Source: Blasia pusilla (Eukaryota; Marchantiophyta; Marchantiopsida; Blasiales). Taken from it: DNA of 64,000 nt. Positions within the stretch are counted from its first letter, which is position 1. The number at the start of each line of letters is the position of its first letter. Both the position numbers and the translations under genes were made by a program. This document shows, piece after piece, positions 58,330 through 64,000 of the stretch. The DNA is taken from positions 18,786,001 through 18,850,000 of the forward strand of contig CM114273.1 in the NCBI GenBank assembly GCA_050084515.1, written 5' to 3'. Below the pieces are notes generated by a model. That model saw nothing but the letters and a program-made list of their open reading frames with translations. It was not told the DNA's origin and searched no databases.

Positions 58330-59140
58330 ACCCGTCAGGAAATTACATGGGTTCCTGCAACCCATCGGACTCCGACGGGTCGTCACAGCTCAGGGTCGGA
58401 TTCTAGCAACAAGCTAAATGATGCAACCCGTTGGAGTCCGACGGTTTGCATTCAGATTTGCTAATGCGAGGTAAGCAACTCGTCGGACTCCGACGGGTTG
58501 CTGGACTGCACGCTTTTTCGGATATTTTTTTAAGATTGCAACTCGTCGGACTCCGAAGACTTGTTTGATTGAACATAGATTTAACTAGTTTTTGGCCCAA
58601 AGCAAACCGTCGGAGTCCGACGGGTTGCTCGATAGGCCGCCTTGTGAGGTTGTTTTTTTAAGAATGCAACTCGTCGGACTCCGACGACTTGTTTGATTGA
58701 ACATAGATTTAACTTGTTTTTGGCCCAAAGCAACCCGTCGGAGTCCACGGGTTGCTTTGGGGAAAAACCTTCTAAACCGCAGTCACTCGAGCAACTCGCC
58801 GGAGTCCGCGAGTTGCATTCTTAAAAACAACCTCACAAGGCGGCCTATCGAGCAACCCGTCGGACTCTGACGGTTTGCTTTGGGCCAAAGACTAGTTAAA
58901 TCTATGTTCAATCAAACAAGTCGTCAGAGTCCGACGAGTTGCACTCTTCAAAAAACATCCTCACTAGGCGGCCTGTCAAGCAACCCGTCGGACTCCGACG
59001 GTTTGCTTTGGGCCAAAAACTAGTTAAATCTATGTTCCATCAAACAAGTCGTCGGAGTCCGACGAGTTGCTTTCTGCCTAAACAAACCTAACCCATTCAT
59101 CAATTGAGCAACTCGTCGGAGTCCGACGAGTTGTGAAAGT
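58330..59140. repeat. Palindrome array in gene M intron 2 (E2)
   Basis: About twelve units. Part of the array is itself inverted: 58460-58760 and 58790-59060 share unit types in opposite orientation (AGTTAAATCTATGTTCAATC on one side, its complement on the other), making a larger imperfect inverted repeat. Arm types CCC/GGG and CTC/GAG both occur. Confidence 0.85.
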
Positions 59141-60598
59141 GTTAAAGATACTCACGTGTTCATGGCATGCATTGCCATCTCCACCGTCGCCATGTGATGA
59201 GGGTATGGGTGAAGGACCACTGCCTTCACGTAGAAATGTGCCTCCAATGAGTTGGGGCGCTCCTCCGCAAACTTGGTCCACGCCATGAACCTGTGATTTC
59301 CATCCCAGATGAAGGAATGCAGATTCCTCATCCAGCTGAATTCCGTGCCCTCAACTTGCCTTCTGAAGTCCTGGTCTCGCATCCTCCAGAATGTGTCGAG
59401 ATTTTCCAAGTCCTCCTCGAAAACCAGAGCTTGGGTTCCATGCTCGTCGTAAGGCTGAACATAGAAGGGAGGAAAGCTGTCCACGTAGGATGCTGTCGCC
59501 GCCGATTGTTTTAGCTTTGCAATGTCCTCGTCGGACTGTATTTCGCGGACGTTTTCCATTGTCCTTAATCGGCAGAGTGGAATCCTCGGGGCGTTGTGGC
59601 CCTCCATGAGTGCCATCTGCTTTACCACCTATCAAAATCGGGACAAGAGGAATAAGCTACACTGAAATCCCAATGAATTGCAATTCACATAATTAAAAAA
59701 ACCCAGAACCTCTCTTACCCGCTCGAAAATGGAGTCGGTTTCTTGACCAGCTAACTTATATGAGACAGGGGCTGGCAAATCGACTAGGAGCTCGTCGATC
59801 CGATAGAGGTCGATGTCCTCCGCCGGGCTTGGAGTCGAGAATGACCGCTCTCCGGCTTCTTCGGCCATGTCCACCATCTCCACGCTGGCGGTCCTCATGA
59901 CCTGGTCGTCATTGATTTGAAGCGGTGTTGTTTCCACTATGTTGATTGTGTCCCCGGACCGTGGGGACATTTCCGCATCTCAACACTTGCGATTGGACGG
60001 CTGGGCTATCGTCAATGGCTATCGCTTTTCCGCCTTGCTTTAGCCAATTCTGCCCTCCTCACCGGCGCCCGGATGCTTCTTTTCTCTCTTTCGTCGGCGA
60101 TCCTTTTCTTCAAGGCTGCGGACGTCTCGGCCTCTTTGTTCTGTTTATCTAGCGCCGCTTGAACACGTCTGAAGCACTTGGTTGTGCATCTCCGCTTCCC
60201 TTTCCGCTCCTCGATTTCCCTCTTGCGTAATTTCATTCGCGAACGAGGCCGGAGAGAAGTCGACGCAGAGTCCTAATGGACTTGGGAGTGAAGCTCCACA
60301 CTTGTTGGCTTGTGTTTTTTTCCTCGTCATTTTTGCCGGAAATGCCTCCACCTATGCCCACGACAAATCCCTTGATCATCGCCTTGCTGATGTTGAGATG
60401 GGAGCTCGTCTCGCCTTGATGGTTAGCTCGATCGTCCCGATATCGCTTCGGTCGAACCGTCTCGCTCGTTCCCTCCTATCGACTCGCGACGTGTTGCGCG
60501 TGAAATGCCCCTTCAGATATCGATCGGTGCTGAGAGGAGAGTGAGGAGTGAGGAATGAAGATCACAAAATGAGAAACCGGAAATGAGCAATTTTTGCC

Positions 60599-60607
60599 CT
60601 ATTTATA
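60599..60607 (-). promoter_or_regulatory. TATA box of gene M in E2
   Basis: TATAAATAG on the minus strand, about 270 bp upstream of the start codon at 60330, in the same context as the boxes at 13370 and 42772. Confidence 0.6.
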
Positions 60608-60689
60608 CTTTTCTAGCCGTTGGGCTGACCGTTGGGTCCCGTCGTCCTTTCGACGGCGGCGTCGAATATTACGGAAGTCCGGACGTGAA

Positions 60690-61240
60690 AATTGCAACCC
60701 GTCGAGTCCGGCAGTTCGCGCGCTCCGCCATCCTGGGTATGTTGCCACGTCAGCGCGAGCAACCCGTCGGAGACCGACGGGTTGAGCGCCTCCGTCGTCT
60801 TCAGAAAACAACGCGAGGTACCCGCGCAAGCCGTCGGAGACCGACATGTTGCGCGCCTCCGCCGTGTTTGGGACGGGAACAGGATGTATTTTGGGCAATC
60901 CGTCGGAGACTGTTGGGTTGCACGCTTCCCTCATCAAGGGTTAGGAACGATGGCTTCCCGTGCAAGTCGTAGGAGTCTGGCTGGCCGCACCACAAGGCGA
61001 CGCTTTGCGCAACCCGTTGGACGGCAACGGGTGGCACGCCTTGCCGTCTTTGGGCTAAAAGGCGAGGCACCCGCGGAACTCATCGGGAACAGACGGTTTG
61101 CAAGCCTCTAGCATCTTCGAGCAAGAAGGAGCGGTATCCAGCAAAGAAGTCGGAGAGCGACGGGTTGCTCGCCGACAATGTTTAGCGAAGCGTGCAACCC
61201 GTCCGATGCCGACGGGTTGCGGCTTCGTAAGCCGGGTAAT
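60690..61240. repeat. Central palindrome cluster of E2
   Basis: About eight palindromes in the interval between the two divergent TATA boxes, with spacers similar to those of E1 and element V (CGTCTTCAGAAAACAACGCG, CTTCCCTCATCAAGGG). It is shorter and less regular than in E1. Confidence 0.75.
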
Positions 61241-61417
61241 TTCTGAGTTACCAGGACTCCGGCGGGTTCCAAGTGATGCGCAACCCTCGCTTCCCAAATC
61301 CGGTAACATATTGCAACAGAATTGAATGTGTTCTGGTGGATCCATTGTGTCGAACAATCTCCCCACCGAATTCATCTTGTCGGTAAAAATCTGTCAGGAG
61401 TATCATTTCCTATTCAC

Positions 61418-61455
61418 TATAAATTAAATATTCTCATTCTCAGTCTCATTCTCGA
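61418..61455 (+). promoter_or_regulatory. Transposase TATA box and pyrimidine repeat (E2)
   Basis: TATAAATTAAATA at 61418-61430, then TTCTCATTCTCAGTCTCATT, with the ATG of the transposase at 61483-61485. Confidence 0.6.
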
Positions 61456-61482
61456 GTCTCCTCCCGTAGGAATCTTCTTGGA

Positions 61483-64000
61483 ATGGATAATTATGTTAAG
61501 CTCACTTGTGGCAATCATCGGCGGCCCTTCCTCAATCAGAAATCATTGGACCCCAAGCTCGTGAGTCTTTCGTAGCAGTGGATGAAAATTTTCTATCTGT
61601 TCTATTTCTTCTTCAAATTGGAACCATCTTTGTATCCAAAGATGTTAGGGTGGAAGGGCGGAAGACATAATAGGTGAGACGGTCCAGCAAAGTGACCTTA
61701 GACCGTAAAGTATGGAATCTCCTACCGCATTAAATGGTCAATATAGAGTTTACGGCTTTTGCCCTGAATTCGTATGTTTCCCAAGTAGACGGTCTAGAAT
61801 TTCCTAGTGCTCCGAGCTCTACGTTTGCAACTCCAACTTCGCACACTCGTAACAATGTTGTTCTTCCTGAAGAGATTCCGGATGTTATCAACCTCAGCGG
61901 ATCTGTTGGACACCAATCGGGCCTTGTGTCCGCCTACTTGTTCCTCTTGCAAGTATCGGCAATAGTTTGCTTTCGTCTCTGCCCTTGAAAATGTTCAAGC
62001 ACATTCTTGTCGACGAGCTGCCGCCCACGTACGATGGTAATTGCATTTTTGAGTTGCCTCCACTTGCTGCTCCTGCTCAAAAGAAGGATGGAGGACGCGT
62101 GAAGGGTATGGACGAAAAGTTTGATTGTCATCGATGGTGCAGGCTTCAACGGACGGTGCTTCCATCCGGATGGTCCTTGGATTGTCTCCCGCCGCCAATG
62201 CGTGGGAGCCTTGGAGTGTAGAAGTCCAGCATGCCCGTATCTAGAGCTAACGGGCGAGTCAATACGTCATAATTCCCCCCAAGAATGCAGAAACTCCATA
62301 CGAGGTGGGTGCCACAATACCGCCGGGAGGCCATCGATGTCCTCATTGTCGAGGGCATCGCCTTCCGCGTTGGAGCGTGTCCTGCATACATATTTTTCAT
62401 TGTCCATGACTTGGGCTCCACATCAGAGTATACAAGGCTAGATTCATGTTGGCTCCCACACTCATCCTGTGACCGATGCAATTCAAAGATACATCAAGGA
62501 GGATGTGGCGAAGAAAGTAGCCGAGGTCTTCAGAAACTCTCCGGGTTCAAAGCGCGGGGTGATCAAGCTCACAACGGCATCACAAATTTGTGAACAATTG
62601 CTTGGAATCCTGGACAAGGCGAGATCACGCGGTTGAGGAGAAACAACTGGGAAAATCTCGCATTTCGTTGATCCTGAATGCTTTCGGAATTTCTTTGCGA
62701 ATCGAGTTCGGATGGAAAGACGGCCAAAATGGATGCCATCGCCAGAATCAATGCCAACTCCAGATTTCCATTCATTCAGAGATGGCAGTTCATGGGCCAA
62801 GGAGGCGAGGGATCCAGGGCCTATGTCTTCAAAATATCAACCACAGGTCCCTCGAGTGGCCTCGAGCTTATAGATCGAATGAGGGAAGGGGAAGATCTTT
62901 ACGGGAGCTGGGTCACCTTTGATATTTGCTACAGAGTGCTGAACGGATGGTTGACGATGGGTGCTCACGTTTATGACCATGTGGAGAAGGGACTCAAAAC
63001 TATATTTGTGTGTGAAGTAAAGGTAGAAGACGTTGGCAGTTTGAAGATGTGCTGGTTACTCTTATTGGAGGTGGTGAAGGAAAACAAAAGGCCACCTCCG
63101 GAAATTTATGGGTTCATGGCGGACAATGCACAACCTGGGTGGATTGCTATCCGGGAAGTGTTCTGGGGTGGAGAGGTTCAACCGGAGAGGGAAAGGTCGG
63201 ATGCTTTCCATTGGCAACGATGTGACCGGTACACCAAATCTTGCATCAAGGAGAATAAGAGAATAGAGCATGTCACTCTACTCCAACGCTGCAAGGACAT
63301 CAAAACTTGAAGCAGGCCATGGGTGCCGGAAGAACTTCATGGGTGGTGGAGGAAGCATGCGATTGAGGGAAGTAGAAAGAGTTGTGCTCTTGGTTGAGTT
63401 GGTGGATCAGACGTATGAGACAATGGGGAAACTTCATGCGGCGGTGAGTTCTCTATTTTGTCTTGTCAAGCTCACGCTGAGAATTTTTGTAAAGTTGTAG
63501 CTCAGGGTGAGAAGCGTGGGAATTATATGGATTTCAAACCCAAGAAACCAAGTAAGTTGTCGGATCGACGGGTTGCCGAGTGTGCAACCCGACGGAAACC
63601 GACAGGTTGCCAAGGGTGCAACCAACGGAAACCGATGGGTTGCATCCGGATGTTTTGGTGTGCAACCCGTCGGGACCCGACGGGTCACGAAGTCATTCAT
63701 GGGATGCCTCGGCCTTGCAACCCGTCGGGTTCGACGGGTTGCGATAGGTGGTTTAAGGTTACAACACGCCGGTTTCCGTCGGGTCGCAGAGTCATTCATG
63801 GGATGCCTCGGGCCGCAACCCGCCTGGTTCCGGCAAACAAGTCGCTTATTTCTTTGACTCTGGGTTATTTTCGTTTCCCTTCTAACATTGCCGCCGTTCG
63901 TTGCGAGGATTGAACGTTCATGAAAATGCCCTCTGCCCCAACACAAGTGGAGCGAAAAGTGTTCATTCCTCCCGGAGGTCGTCACAAGCATGCCAACGAA
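61483..64000 (+). pseudogene. MULE-like transposase, exon 1 and start of exon 2 (E2, partial at window edge)
   Basis: Exon 1 is 61483-63443. The N-terminus MDNYVKLTCGNH is followed by frameshifts. The zinc-finger region is near 62190-62400. The best DDE core in the window lies at 62678-63310: YGSWVTFDICYRVLNGWLTM, AHVYDHVEKGLKTIFVCEVK, EDVGSLKMCWLLLLEVV, YGFMADNAQPGWIAIREVFW and ERERSDAFHWQRC. The Asp of FDICYRV and of MADNAQ are the likely first two catalytic residues, and AFHW matches the His/Trp box after the second Asp in MULEs. Donor GTGAGT is at 63444. The acceptor GCGAG is at about 63903-63907, and exon 2 (LNVHENALCPNTSG) continues past the window. Confidence 0.7.
63550..63850. repeat. 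Palindromes in the T intron (E2)
   Basis: About six units with the TCATTCATGGGATGCCTCGG spacer also seen at 9.0-9.2, 17.9-18.1 and 39.1-39.4 kb. Confidence 0.75.

Larger units (their letters stand above)
55270..60330 (-). pseudogene. Gene M, all four exons: coiled-coil N-terminus and beta-class methyltransferase-like C-terminus
   Basis: Exon 1 is 60330-59719 (MTRKKTQANK..., donor GTAAGA). Exon 2 is 59628-59156 (VVKQMALMEGHNAPRIPLCR to MAMHAMNT, donor GTGAGT). Exon 3 is 58312-56293 (IVLEGNVTHHWIQDCDRVRK; LDFNDPEDITDKDL; donor GTAAGG). Exon 4 is 55769-55270 (DHSYVYCFIRPEHNFQVFKI to the acidic tail). The joined product would be roughly 1100-1200 residues. In exon 3, VDLLIADLPLGCDFGAK holds motif IV (Asp-Leu-Pro-Leu at 56562-56551), and the next strand is RGCFLVLIGG. 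Exon 4 carries motifs X and I. This order is the beta class of DNA N6-adenine/N4-cytosine methyltransferases. Motif IV departs from DPPY, so activity is uncertain. Frameshifts in exons 1, 3 and 4 make it a pseudogene. The N-terminal 700 residues match no family I know. Confidence 0.7.
54130..64000. mobile_element. Most complete bidirectional element, runs off the window (E2)
   Basis: Gene M (minus) occupies 60330-55270 with all four exons, and the P module follows at 54960-54510. The central region is 60331-61482. The transposase (plus) starts at 61483, and exon 2 begins at about 63908 and leaves the window. The outer M-arm terminus is missing: similarity fades near 54130. Many small deletions relative to the other copies are scattered through it. 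Confidence 0.75.

Noticed and set aside
60583-61375. Similar frames over the central region of E2
   Set aside because: Same cause: palindrome and spacer translation. The stretch lies between two divergent TATA boxes.

Overview
This is nuclear DNA from a plant-lineage (streptophyte) genome and consists almost entirely of transposable elements. The evidence is spliced genes with GT-AG introns, TATA boxes about 65 to 95 bp upstream of start codons, a plant-type TTTAGGG telomere-repeat insertion, a Mutator (MURA-like) transposase, a Ty3/gypsy-like gag remnant, and no intact host gene. The species cannot be named from the sequence. I found no tRNA, rRNA or CRISPR array.

One DNA transposon family dominates, present in about eight truncated, nested or decayed copies. 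I reconstruct it by comparing copies. It is bidirectional: two genes start head-to-head from a central region and run outwards. The T arm encodes a Mutator-like (MULE) transposase in two exons, with an N-terminal WRKY-GCM1-like zinc finger, a DDE nuclease core, and a C-terminal SWIM zinc finger. The M arm encodes a four-exon gene, here called gene M. Its first part is a coiled-coil or charged region of unknown function. Its last part is a beta-class amino-methyltransferase-like domain (order motif IV, then motif X, then motif I), split by an intron. A short conserved module (P) lies downstream of gene M. The copy at 37155-46214 keeps both termini (about 9.06 kb). The copy running off the right edge has the fullest gene M (exons 60330-55270, minus strand).

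All non-coding parts of the element (introns 2 and 3 of gene M, the T intron, the central promoter region and the 3' regions) are packed with a short palindrome. Its arms are GCAACCCGTCGG and CCGACGGGTTGC, separated by a few variable bases. The coding exons are essentially free of it. Some palindromes carry matching changes in both arms. In the central region and intron 2 they form arrays of about 65-67 bp period.

Layout. 1-1300: flank without a gene. 1300-6860: M arm, minus strand, truncated. 6861-8970: M-arm tail, plus strand. 8971-11160: T-arm tail. 11161-20065: bidirectional element whose M arm is broken. 20066-27420: gag remnant and several unrelated repeats, two of them also built from short palindromes. 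27421-about 34270: older, internally deleted element. 34290-35060: another repeat field. 35180-37140: MURA-type transposase remnant. 37155-46214: element with both ends. 46215-47355: unassigned. 47356-50693: M-arm fragment. 50694-51260: isolated M-arm terminus. 51261-about 54130: AT-rich, no gene. About 54130-64000: the most complete element.

Working model (inference). The transposase moves the element. The methyltransferase-like protein may modify DNA, perhaps the CpG-containing palindromes, or may have become a binding protein. Every copy in the window carries frameshifts or stops, so autonomous members would have to lie elsewhere.
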